Of a stretch of 64,000 nucleotides of DNA, positions 22,611 to 32,771 are shown piece by piece (position 1 is the stretch's first letter; every line of letters starts with the position of its first letter). Source of the DNA: Dipodascopsis uninucleata var. uninucleata (lineage: Eukaryota > Ascomycota > Lipomycetes > Lipomycetales > Lipomycetaceae). The notes under the pieces were generated by a model. The model was not told the DNA's origin and ran no database searches. It saw only the letters and a list, made by a program, of their open reading frames with translations. The position numbers and the translations under genes were made by a program. Where the stretch lies: NCBI GenBank assembly GCA_030568195.1, contig JAJLTO010000004.1, forward strand, positions 682,001 through 746,000, read 5' to 3'.

Positions 22611-23405
22611 ATGGTTGACCAACGAAATGGTTCAAATACAGACGATTCTGCTGTTGAGATCAAAAAGGAATTCTTATATCGTCGATACGTTCCAACAGAT
22701 CACAAAGGAGCTATGAAACTTATCGCTGATGGATATGCTGAGCGAAGAAGTACTGCTAATAAGTCGATCATTACTCGTTGGCAATTTTACGCATTTTGTA
22801 CCCCATTAATTGGATGTGTATTCTTTAAATATAACCATTTACAGGATCTGGGTACCATTTTGCTTTTAGTTTGTGGCATCTTTTTGGCTATGATGTCTCT
22901 CGTTGGAAGAATTACAGATCCCTTGAGGGATCAGGCACGAGATGTATTCAAGTCAACTGATTTCTTAGGTGCTGCTGATTATGGCTTCGTTGCAATTTAC
23001 GGTAGTGACGTTGTTGGCGTCTGTACTCTTCAATTTGTTGAAATTCAGGATCCATCATCTCCTGATCCACTTCAATCTGGAAATATCATAGCAAAAGCGA
23101 AATTAACCAAGGGCAAAAAGCGCTATCATGCTATTATCACTTCCTGGAATGTCCTCAAGAAGTATCGCCGAGTCGGTTTGGGAAGTGATCTTTTGACGCA
23201 AGCTTTAGAAGTGGCTAAGCAAGACAGAGCTCTTGGTGTTTATGTCCAATGTAGCTCTCTAGAGCATGCGGCTTGTTCTGCATTTAAGTCGTTTGGATTT
23301 AAGCTTATAGCTTCTATCAGATTGCCCGGAAATCTTGGCAGAACAGGAATCGCTACTGAAACATGGTTGCTGGATCCTGAGAAATGGAGTAAGGAGGCGA
23401 AGTAA
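22611..23405 (+). CDS. Membrane-anchored GNAT-family N-acetyltransferase-like protein (possibly Pho86-like)
   Basis: A 264-residue intronless frame. An N-terminal cytosolic part (EFLYRRYVPTDHKGAMKLI) is followed by two hydrophobic segments at ~63-75 and ~82-103 (FYAFCTPLIGCVFF; GTILLLVCGIFLAMMSL). After them comes a GNAT core: GFVAIYGSDVVGVCTLQ (~125-141), the acetyl-CoA loop KYRRVGLGSDLLTQAL (~184-200) with the R-x-x-G-x-G pattern, and a final strand CSAFKSFGFKLI (~221-233). This layout, a hairpin membrane anchor then GNAT fold, is shared by NAT8-type enzymes and, as far as I recall, by yeast Pho86, an ER factor needed for phosphate transporter export. Enzyme or chaperone cannot be decided from sequence; the intact acetyl-CoA loop favours an enzyme. 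Confidence 0.7.
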   Translation: MVDQRNGSNTDDSAVEIKKEFLYRRYVPTDHKGAMKLIADGYAERRSTANKSIITRWQFYAFCTPLIGCVFFKYNHLQDLGTILLLVCGIFLAMMSLVGRITDPLRDQARDVFKSTDFLGAADYGFVAIYGSDVVGVCTLQFVEIQDPSSPDPLQSGNIIAKAKLTKGKKRYHAIITSWNVLKKYRRVGLGSDLLTQALEVAKQDRALGVYVQCSSLEHAACSAFKSFGFKLIASIRLPGNLGRTGIATETWLLDPEKWSKEAK

Positions 23406-24235
23406 AGAGCGATCGGTCTATATGTCTAGATGTCAAATGTACATAAGAGAGGATAGACCACATCGCTTTCATTCATTAGACATAACTTCTGATTTATAAA
23501 AGCTATCCTTATTTCTCTATTTCGATGATTGTTGAATACAATCAGTCAAGCGGCTGTATGATTTTCCTCTTTATTATCGACCAAATGGTTATTATAACCT
23601 AGTTGCTAGGTCGAGCAAATTAACGCCGACGAAAAATATCAAAAGCTCCTATGTATGATTATTATGTTTATCTTTTGTATTAGTTATCCAGTAGTAAGAA
23701 AAGCATCTATGGAAGATTGTTCTTGTTAACGAGATTATTTTGTTTCCCCAAAAAGTGGCACAAATAGGGATGTTTTCAATATTATTATCTTAATTTTGTA
23801 ATATTAGTACTATAGCGAGAATAATGACTATATTAAACTGAAAATATGATCGTATCTCTGATCGTGATCCGTTATAGGCGGATTAATTAACGTCATCTTT
23901 CGACATTTCCAAATCGGACGTAGCATAGTCCTTAATCAATATCTATTCTATACAAGCTTGAAACTATCTTGCTAGCTATCAAACATATGGCTAGAACGAA
24001 CACAATAGAGTACAGAAAATAACTGTGAAAAAGGTCAATCTAAACTTCAATAAAACAATGCATTCGTTGACTCGTGTATAGAAATCGTATAATCCGTCAA
24101 GCATCTACGCGATCGTGATATCGAACGATAGCGATGTGGACAATAGTAGAAAAGTTCAGCAAGATGGTGATCTTTATCCAAAAACACAAGAGAAGGAAAT
24201 AAAAGGTAAAAACGGAATAGTTCATAAAAAATTAA
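23406..24235. other. Convergent intergenic region, 0.83 kb
   Basis: Between the 3' ends of the GNAT gene (+) and the NADH dehydrogenase gene (-). AT-rich; presumably both 3' UTRs and polyadenylation signals. Nothing else recognised. Confidence 0.6.
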
Positions 24236-26528
24236 TTACAATGATGTCATGTCGCGTCCGAACAGACCTCTTGTGAGCCAGTCCATGAAAAGCAAGGCTC
24301 GGGTTCTGAAACTAACGCCTTGGGCAAAGTATACTGATCTCCATAAGTACACCGCAATCAGACCCCCAAAGAAGGAATAACCATTTAAATCAAATACTGC
24401 AGCATTACCAACATATGCTAAACTTCCCAAGTGTTTATATTCAAAGGGTGAATAAACCAAGTCATCAATGTCCTTGCTGACAAGTTCATTCATATCCAAA
24501 GAAGAGCTAGTTCGTGCGACTCTTGTGAGCTTACGACCGAGATATTGACCTTGTTGATGTGCACGCTGTGCAGTTGCGGGTAAAGATGTCATCTTGCTAT
24601 CAATGTCTTTAAGCAGGTCCATGAGTTCACTGAATTCAAGCTCCCCAGATCCGTTCTTGTCATATTCAGTAAACAAGTGATCAACTCTCTTCAAGTGCTC
24701 ACTTGCCTGTGGGAAACGACGCTTGATATTCATAGCGATGTCACGCCACTGCTGAAAAGTAATAGAGCACTCTTCCATCTGCTTCTTCGATTTGATAGCG
24801 TAAGTCTTTAAAAACTCTACAATATGCTCAGAAATATTGGTTCTAACGGTAGAACAATCACCGATAGCATAAACTTCACCTATTGGAGCTCCAAGAACAC
24901 GAAGGTGACCATCAGTCTCAATTGCACGGCGATTCTTCTGTACTTCGATTGAGTTTACTATGTCCTTCGTGATGTCACATTGAGCAACGCCGGTAGACCA
25001 AAGACATAAACCATATGGAAGCTCTTTCATATCGTTTGAACCATCAGGATTCTTCTGAGTGAAAATAACTCTATCATCATAGACCTTACTCACACGTGAA
25101 TTTGTCAAGACGTTAATGCCATCCTTCTTAAATCTCTCTTGAGCATATTCACTAATCTTCTCATCATAAGTGTTCAGGATATGACCTTGAGATTGAACAA
25201 CATGAACTGAAACCAGATTTCTCAAAACTTTAGGATAGAGCTTAACAAGATCTTCATTCAAGTAGTCATACAATTCAGCAGCGAACTCCACACCAGTTGG
25301 ACCACCGCCGCAAACAACAAAACTCAGAAGTCGTTTTCTCTCATCCTCTGAGGTACTAGGTAAACATGCACGCTCCAAATTGCTAATAACTTTTCGTCTG
25401 ATCTTCCTAGCATCGTCTATAGTCTTGAGGAAATCACAATACTCTAACCCTTCAACACCATGAGTATTGGATTGAGAGCCAACCGCAATGATTAACTTAT
25501 CGTAAGGAACATAATAGCTCTTCCTTTCCCCGTTGGGTCTCGTCTGAGAGATTTCAACCAATCGATCGTTAAGCTCGATCTTGTCCGCACTTGCAGCAAG
25601 AAAATGACCATGTATGTTAGACACGAGTCTACGAATTGGCTCCGCTAGAGATCTAATGACCGTTAGTAACTCTATGTCATAATGAATGAAGCAAACATTG
25701 AAGTAGTTCAGAGATTAAAGACAGATAATTCTTACCTAAGCTGCAAAGTTCCAACAGTCGCCGATGGAAGCATAGGAGTGAATACAAAATGGTTGGAAGG
25801 TGATATAACAGTGATATGGTAATCAGTAGGACTGATGTTCTTGAGTGCTGCGACAGCCTATAGGTTCACAGTAGAAAAATAATTAGAGAACTACTTCTTT
25901 CCAATATCGCTTAACCATTCATCATACTTACTCCCCATCCCGATCCAAGAACAACCAATTTCGGCTTATCCATTGAGATCCTGTTAATATCATTGTCCTC
26001 GTCGTCAAGATACTTCGAAAGTATAGGCAAGTTCTTGGGCCCGCCAAGTTTTGGATTTAATGCTAGCTCCGAAAGTTCAATTTCTTCGATCTCGTCCAAC
26101 TCCTTGTAGGTAGTTGAGTCGTAAATGAAAAATCCCATCAGTAAAATAGCAACAGTGGTAACACCGGTACCAATAATCACAGAGCTAATATGCAAAACAC
26201 GTAGAACCCTCTTTTTCATCGACTTAGACAACTTTTTGTCTGCCAATTGCTGATTTCCTGTCATTTGCGAAAGTTCCCTGATTCCAAGAATCTGCAAATT
26301 TGATTTGAAGAGCTCCTTGTTAAGTCCATTTTGTGCCGACACCTTCACCCTTCCATTACTAGACTGAAGCAATATCACATTATTTGCACTAAAGCTAGTC
26401 TTCCTTGATGTCGTCAATTGACGATACAGTTGGCTGCCACTTCTTTTTGGCCAACTTTGTCCCTTTATGATGCCAGCATTAGCCAATAAGCCAGGTTGAA
26501 TTCGTGTTAACTTCTGCTGGAACTTCAT
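24236..26528 (-). CDS. External-type NADH dehydrogenase (NDH-2) with EF-hand
   Basis: Three exons: 26528-25932, 25857-25736, 25652-24236, giving 711 residues. The ATG at 26528 is used because the open frame upstream has only a TTG. A basic, Ser-rich mitochondrial leader is followed by a membrane segment at ~111-136 (VLHISSVIIGTGVTTVAILL). The FAD fold starts LVVLGSGWGAVAALKNI (~191), interrupted exactly by intron 1, and the NADH fold is VVCGGGPTGVEFAAELYDYL. An EF-hand loop DKNGSGELEFSE is inserted before the C-terminal YLGNAAVFDLNGYSFFGG-like end. Type II NADH dehydrogenases feed electrons to ubiquinone without pumping protons. The EF-hand class, known in Neurospora and plants, is calcium-responsive and faces the intermembrane space, so I infer that location here. 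Confidence 0.93.
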
Positions 26529-27415
26529 AATGACAAGATTCACCTCTAAGAGTACCAATTAGCCTCTTAATTATCGAGACGAATTGCACCAGAATTCTCT
26601 CTGTAGCCCTTCTTTAAAATAATGTCGATCTTCGGTTCTCGACAGTGTAATAATCAAGTAGGAAGCTTGCACTAGACGGAAAGCAAAGCGAGCTTATAAT
26701 AATATCTCTTATCCGGTATAAGAATGAAAATAATCTTTTGAACAACCAACCGCAAGCTAAGATCTGTCCTTGAACCTTTCAATGGAACATTCATAATAGC
26801 AGAGAACTTTATGGCATTAATATGACGTTACTTTGCACTTATCCTAAAATCACCCAGAGCAACTAGCACATTCCTGTCTGTGATGTCACTATAATTTCAT
26901 TACGATCTTATTTAGTACATATTTGGTTAGTTTGTACTAAATTCAGACTTTGTTAAAATACTAGGTACAAATATGTATTAGTAGAACATTAGTCAACTAG
27001 GGATTGGACCGATTGACTATTGTGCTGCATGCTATGTATTATCGGAAACGCCCATGGAACTCCCGGATGTGATCTTAACAATGTCAGTGGCTAACTTGGT
27101 GAAAAGAAATTACAGAGGCTCAATCCAACTATTTTGCTACTGATAGAGAATGGCATGAGTCTCTCAGGAGTATAAAGACATTCTCATGGGATTGGAGTAA
27201 GACCAGAAATCGTGTATCACTAGCATACGAGCCTTCATGATCATTTGAATAGGATGTAGTATAAATAATATATATAACAAAGATTAAACTCCAAACTACT
27301 TTTTGTTTATCAAAAAAAAAAAAGAACAATAGACAAATATACAATTAATGTGAAAAATAGTACTAGCTCATAATTATGTATACCTGTGAAAAATACTTTT
27401 GAACGCTTTCCGTTG
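26529..27415. other. Intergenic, 0.89 kb
   Basis: Promoter of the NADH dehydrogenase gene and 3' flank of DRS1, both on the minus strand. A 71-codon minus-strand frame (27129-27344) is unconvincing. No RNA gene seen. Confidence 0.55.
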
Positions 27416-29687
27416 TTATTTGTGTGCCTTGCGCTTTTTGTTGAACTTGGCCTTGCTGGAACTGTTATCGAACCACGTTCGCTTGGGTCTCGACTTGATC
27501 TCGTCCATGTGCTTAATTAGGTTTTCGCCCTTCTTGAGCTCCATCTCAGCGATCGCAAGCTGCATTTATGGTAAATCAGTTAGCTAGTTTCACAAGCGTT
27601 AGAGCAATGCAAGTTTTGGTATTACTCACCTGTTTCTCTTCCTTTTCTTCCTTCAAAACAGTATCAATCGCCTCTGCCTTGTCCTCTATGGATTTGGCGA
27701 TCTTGTTAACATCACTCCACTCTACATTTCGGCTAAGGGCCTTGCCTTTTTCCTTCTGGACACTTTTAACTGCATCTTTAACAATATTGCGCTCGTTCTT
27801 GGATTCTCCCACGAATGAAATACTTCGTCCAGAACGTCCAGCACGAGCAGTACGTCCGACTCTGTGCAAATATACCTCATGCGTTTTTGGCATATCGTAG
27901 TTAATGACAATTTCAACCTTTGGAATGTCTAGACCACGAGAAGCAAGATCGGTGCAGACGAGTACGGACACCACTGAGTTCCTGAATTCAGTGATTCCAG
28001 TCAAACGCTGGTCCTGTGATAAAGCTCCATGTAACTCACCGACTTTAATTCCCAGCAGCCCAAGTATTACTCTAAGTCTATGAGCCGTTTCCTTCGTTGA
28101 GACGAATACCATTATTCTCTCTCTACGGTCAAACTTTCGAAGAAGCCATGCTAAAATTGCTGGTTTTGTGGACTCTCGCTTTCTGATACGAATGAATTCT
28201 TGTATAAGACCTGAAGCTGCCTGCTTGGGTGGATCGATCATAATTCGTACAGGTCGATGCAGCGAAAGCTGAATCAATGACTTTATGCTAGAATTCATGG
28301 TAGCAGAAAACAGTAACGTTTGCCTCTTCGATGGCAACAGTGTAAGAAGTTCTGTGAGTTCCTTCTGAAATCCTTCTTCTAGCATACGATCTGCTTCGTC
28401 AATGATCAGAATCTCAACGTCGTCAACTTGAAAGCTAGGGGAATTTCTAATATGATCAATAAATCGGCCCGGGGTTGCGACGACGATATCTGGTCGAGTC
28501 TTCAGCTCTTGTTCCTGCACACGGAGGTTAAGTCCACCTACAGCCAATCCAAATCGGATTCCTGACAAGAATTGGCTTAACTTACGGCCAACATCGCAGA
28601 CTTGGATAGCCAATTCTCTGGTAGGGGTCAAAACAATTACTCTTGTCGATGCAATTTTCTTAGGTCTATAAAGAAGTCTCTCAAGAACAGGAATCATATA
28701 AGCTGCAGTTTTTCCGGATCCTGTGACAGCTCCTGCAACAACATCTTTGCCGGATAATGCAATTGGAATGACTTGACTCTGAACTGGAGTAGGTGTTACA
28801 AATCCAAGGTTGGAAATACCTCTCAATAGCGGACGTGAAATTGATAGCATATGAAATTGTTTGAGTGCAGAATTATCCTGCTTGGGAGCAGGTTCAAAAA
28901 ATTTAGCAATTGCCTTCGCATCATCGTGTTCTTCGGGTTCAGAGTCACTGCTATTGACGTGAGGCATTTCATCTTCAGTCTCCTCCTCTGTTTCTTCCAC
29001 TTCGTCTATTTCGTCTATTTCTTCTCCCTTTTTCTTTTTTTGCCCTTTTTGCCCTTCTCCGCCTTCCTGCATTTCTTCTTCTATATCAAGTTGAAGTTTA
29101 TATGGTCCTTTTAGCTTGGACTTCTTAGACTTATTTGCTTTCTCTAACTCAGCACTCTTGGATTTCGTCCGCTCTTTTGTAGAGTGTTCTTCAGTCTTAT
29201 CTTTATCTTCTTCTTGCGCTTCTTCCCCTTCTTCATTTTCATCTTCTTCTCCTTCATCTTCTTCATCTTCATCTTCATCATCATCTTCTTCATCATCTTC
29301 ATCATCTTCCTCATCTTCATCGTCATTTGAGATCTCGTCCACGGTCTTTGATTTATCAAGCTGACGTTTGATAATACCATCCAGATCTACTTGACGTCTC
29401 CCACTACCCTTCGCACGATCCTGCATGTCAAAATTCCAGCCAGTAAATTGACTAACGGTATCGAATTCATCGAGTTCAAAATTCATACTGAAATCTTTGT
29501 CTTCGTTTGGTTCGTCATTTTTTCTTGTCTTTTTTTTCACGGTTTTTGTATGCTTCGCTATTGCAGGCATATCCCCGACAACGAGTTCCTCGTCGTCCAC
29601 ATCGAGATCAGGAACCGACGTGTCAGAGTCTGATATTGTCAATATAAAATCGTCATCTTCTTGAGGTTTAGCTTTTGATTTCCCCAT
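27416..29687 (-). CDS. DRS1: DEAD-box RNA helicase Drs1
   Basis: Two exons, 29687-27630 and 27559-27416, 733 residues. A long acidic N-terminus (~130-160 almost pure Asp/Glu) precedes the helicase core: Q motif [14 protein letters not shown], motif [11 protein letters not shown], Ia [25 protein letters not shown], and [13 protein letters not shown]. The C-terminus ([19 protein letters not shown], then a Lys-rich tail) is the Drs1/DDX27 signature and is supplied mainly by exon 2. Drs1 is a nucleolar helicase required for 27S pre-rRNA processing and 60S subunit assembly. The gene diverges from RPS5 across 369 bases, which suggests shared growth control. Confidence 0.96.
29205..29325 (-). repeat. 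GAA/GAT trinucleotide tract coding the Drs1 acidic run
   Basis: On the coding strand, GAA, GAG and GAT codons repeat with little interruption, giving a run of acidic residues in the N-terminal part of Drs1. Acidic tracts are usual in Drs1, but the purity at DNA level marks it as a length-variable microsatellite. Confidence 0.8.
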
Positions 29688-30056
29688 CCTAGATACTATT
29701 TAATACTGGTTAAGGAATTGATCGTGAAGACGCTTTCCTGATCTATTACCGCTGAAATATTTGTTCTCGGAAAAACTTTAAAAACTTTGATTTGAATTTC
29801 GAGGGTGACACGATAGGCCTATGTGCACTTTTTATCATCCCAAGCAAATGCTGATCAATCAGGTCTTAACCCTACAAATATAAAGCAAGAAAACAGTCAC
29901 AAGTCAATTAACAATGCTCTACAATCAATTCAGACGCTCTCAAGTAATACACACTCGTCCAAGTTTTGGACATTCATGTATTGAAGGTGTAAATCTGTAT
30001 AATTTACTGTTTATCATCAGCCTTCCTAGTTCTAAGTTTTTATTACATACAGCAAA
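29688..30056. other. Divergent promoter DRS1/RPS5, 0.37 kb
   Basis: Shared upstream region of a ribosome-biogenesis helicase (-) and a ribosomal protein gene (+). It contains HomolE-like and HomolD-like boxes in the RPS5 orientation. An ATG at 29914 opens an 89-codon frame that overlaps the RPS5 start; if transcription begins ~45-50 bases after HomolD, this ATG lies outside the mRNA. Confidence 0.65.
29869..29901 (+). promoter_or_regulatory. HomolE-like ACCCTAC and HomolD-like CAGTCACA boxes of RPS5
   Basis: ACCCTAC (29869-29875) is followed 18 bases later by CAGTCACA (29894-29901), 155 bases before the RPS5 ATG. In fission yeast, HomolD (CAGTCACA) replaces the TATA box of ribosomal protein genes and HomolE (ACCCTACCCT) lies just upstream of it. 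Order, orientation and position match; the HomolE copy is incomplete. Confidence 0.6.
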
Positions 30057-30870
30057 ATGTCTGAGGGATCTGAAGTCGATCATACTGAAGTTTATGACGG
30101 AGAGGTTGAGGAGGTTGCCATTGAGACAGTCGTCATGGCCACTCCTATTCCAGAGGAAGTCGTCAAGGAGAGTGCTCAGGTGAAGCTCTTCAATAAATGG
30201 TCTTTTGAGGATGTTGAAGTCAAGGACATCTCACTCACCGATTACATTCAGATTCGACAGCCAGTCTACCTTTCCCACAGTGCCGGTCGTTATGCCAACA
30301 AGCGATTCAGAAAGGCCCAGTGCCCAATCATTGAGCGTCTTACCAATGCTCTTATGATGAATGGTCGCAATAATGGCAAGAAACTTCTTGCTGTCCGAAT
30401 TGTCAAGCATGCTCTTGAGATCATCCACTTGTTGACTGACCAGAATCCTCTCCAGGTTGTCGTTGATGCTATTGTCAACTGTGGTCCTCGTGAAGATTCT
30501 ACCCGTATTGGAAGTGCTGGTACAGTGCGACGACAAGCTGTCGATGTTTCTCCCCTTCGACGTGTCAATCAGGCCATTTCTTTGATCACTATTGGTGTAT
30601 GTATTTTATCTTTTTCTTTTCTCAATATTCTTTCTCTAACGTTTTATTAGGCACGTGAGGCTTCTTTCCGTAACGTCAAAACCATTGCTGAGTGTCTCGC
30701 CGAAGAGCTTATCAATGCTGGCAAGGGTTCATCTAACTCTTATGCTATTAAAAAGAAGGTATGGTGGTTAATTTTAAAATACAATGATTATTATTGATTA
30801 CTCTTATGAATGTATTCTAACAGTTTATTATTAGGACGAGCTTGAGCGTGTTGCCAAGTCTAACCGTTAA
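30057..30870 (+). CDS. RPS5: 40S ribosomal protein S5 (uS7 family)
   Basis: Three exons: 30057-30596, 30651-30758 and 30835-30870, 227 residues, close to yeast Rps5 (225). Diagnostic stretches are [20 protein letters not shown], the [18 protein letters not shown] block, [60 protein letters not shown] (spanning intron 1) and the C-terminus [10 protein letters not shown]. uS7 organises the head of the small subunit near the mRNA exit. Introns are 54 and 76 bases, with GTATGT and GTATGG donors and CTAAC-type branch sites; their positions at conserved residues leave no doubt about splicing. Confidence 0.98.
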
Positions 30871-31199
30871 ATGGTATATGTTGTTGGGTTGGATATATAC
30901 ATGTTCCTTTTGTCTTTTTTTCGCAGGAGGTCAAAAAATTTGTATTTAATGTAAAAATAACATAAGTTTTCATAGAACTACTACTTCTACTAAATCTTGA
31001 AAACAGAGTATATACTCTATTTGTTCTTCATATGCCCATTAGGTCTTGAAAATTTAGAAAATTTTGTAGAGAGTATACATTAGGGTTTATTTACGTGTTC
31101 ATAAATTTGGGATTATTCCGTTTTAGCGTATTATATAGACTATTCATTTATCCTTGTATAAGGAAGTGCCTGCTTGAGTAGAAGACGGTCAGTCCAGAG
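30871..31199. other. Intergenic RPS5 to RAD18, 0.33 kb
   Basis: RPS5 3' UTR and RAD18 promoter. AT-rich, with nothing else recognised. Confidence 0.6.
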
Positions 31200-32604
31200 A
31201 TGGAAGAAATAACGGATCCTTCGGACTGGAATGGCACAAAATTCCAAACCTTTTCAGTTATAGACTCTCTTTTAAGATGTCGGATATGTCAAGACTTCTA
31301 TAATGGGCCTGTGATCGCGGACTGCACGCACACATTCTGCTCTTTGTGCATTCGAAAATCCATAGCTTCTACTCCAAAATCAGAACAGCCTACCTGTCCT
31401 ATATGTAGAACTAACATACAGGAAGTTAGACTTAAAAAGAACCAGTGCATTGAAGAGGTTGTGGAGTGGTTCAGAAGTCAGCGTAAGACAATAATAGAGC
31501 TAGCAGCATCATCTACAGTTGATAGTAATAAGGACTGTCAAGAACAAAACACGTCCGACACGAGACAAGATTATCAACCAACGAGCAAGAGACGACGAAA
31601 AGATATTAACGAGGAAGTGAAACCTGGAATAGACTTACGAAGGTCTGCGCGCAACGGAAATAATAAGATGTCGGTAAATTTTTGAAATTTTCGTATACTG
31701 ATATTAATGCCATTATGAGAATCTTATTAACAGTATAATTGTAGATCATACGAAGAAATTGCCGATACCAATACTGAATGTGAAAATAACGAACATTCAG
31801 TAAGATTTGACAGTGACATATGTTTAGTAAGAGAGTCTACAAGTAGTATCAGTCATATTTCTGATAATACAGATCAAACCAGTAAGTTGTGTTATGATTC
31901 TTTAATCTCATAAATACAATAACTAACAAATGAACATATCTACAGGTGACCTTGTTGCATGCCCTGTATGTCAAAAGAAAATGACGGAAGAGCAGGTGAT
32001 GACTCACATCGATAGCTGTCTATCAGGTCAAGAATTAATCAAATCAAAGCGTTCTGCGCAACCGACTTTATATGGCGTTGTTACTGTTCAAAGTCCACCA
32101 TCCAAATCTCAAACTCGACAACGAATTCCAAAGATTCAATATAGTCTCTTAAATGACTCCAGACTTCGAAATAAACTAACTGAGTTGGGAATACCATCTC
32201 ATGGTAGTAAAATGGACATGCAGAGACGACATACGGAATGGGTTACAATGTGGAACGCAAATGTAGACTCTGCAAATCCAAAGTCGAAGTCGCAGTTGTT
32301 ACGAGAACTTAACGAATGGGAAAGAAGCATAACCAGACCTCTTAATCAAAAAGTAGCGGATGATGATCTTGGTATGTGGGCAAAAGTACATTCTAATGAC
32401 TTCAATGAGTTGATTGCAGCTGCACGAAAAAGTATACCTAAAAGGTCACTAGAAACTGTGCAGACATCTGCTTCTACTTCCGCATTGTTTCCATCTTCCA
32501 CTACACCCGGTACCTCTGCATCAGGCGGATCAAGTGATGCTGAATCGGAGAGTAATTCATATGGTTCTCAAGCATCAGAAGTAGGCGCTATAGGTACTCA
32601 ATAG
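31200..32604 (+). CDS. RAD18: Postreplication repair E3 ubiquitin ligase Rad18
   Basis: Three exons: 31200-31673, 31734-31881 and 31946-32604, 426 residues. A RING finger lies at ~27-70 (CRICQDFYNGPVIADCTHTF, then CSLC and CPICR). A UBZ4-type zinc finger follows at ~208-230 (CPVCQKKM ending HIDSC). A SAP-like DNA-binding helix pair lies near 265-300 (SRLRNKLTELGIPSHGSKMD). This order is specific to Rad18, which with Rad6 mono-ubiquitinates PCNA at stalled forks. The acceptor of intron 1 is ambiguous: AG at 31733 keeps the frame with donor 31674, while the AG at 31744 would not. Codons from 31746 onward read the same way in any frame-consistent model. Confidence 0.93.
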
Positions 32605-32771
32605 TATAAAACAGTTGCATATTCAGGGAGAATTATATTATTATTATGACGGTACTTAATCAAAAATTATAGTAGTAACAAAATTTGCCTATGAATGTAT
32701 TTTGTTTATTTGATATGTTGCATCCTCTGGTGTTTGCATTATTGTATAGTATGTATTGATAAATTGTGTCA

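Noticed and set aside
29914-30183. 89-codon frame overlapping the RPS5 start
   Set aside because: It overlaps RPS5 in another frame, and its ATG probably lies upstream of the transcription start predicted from the HomolD-like box.
31734-31744. RAD18 exon 2 starting after the AG at 31744
   Set aside because: It would shift the frame relative to exon 1 ending at 31673; the AG at 31733 keeps the frame.
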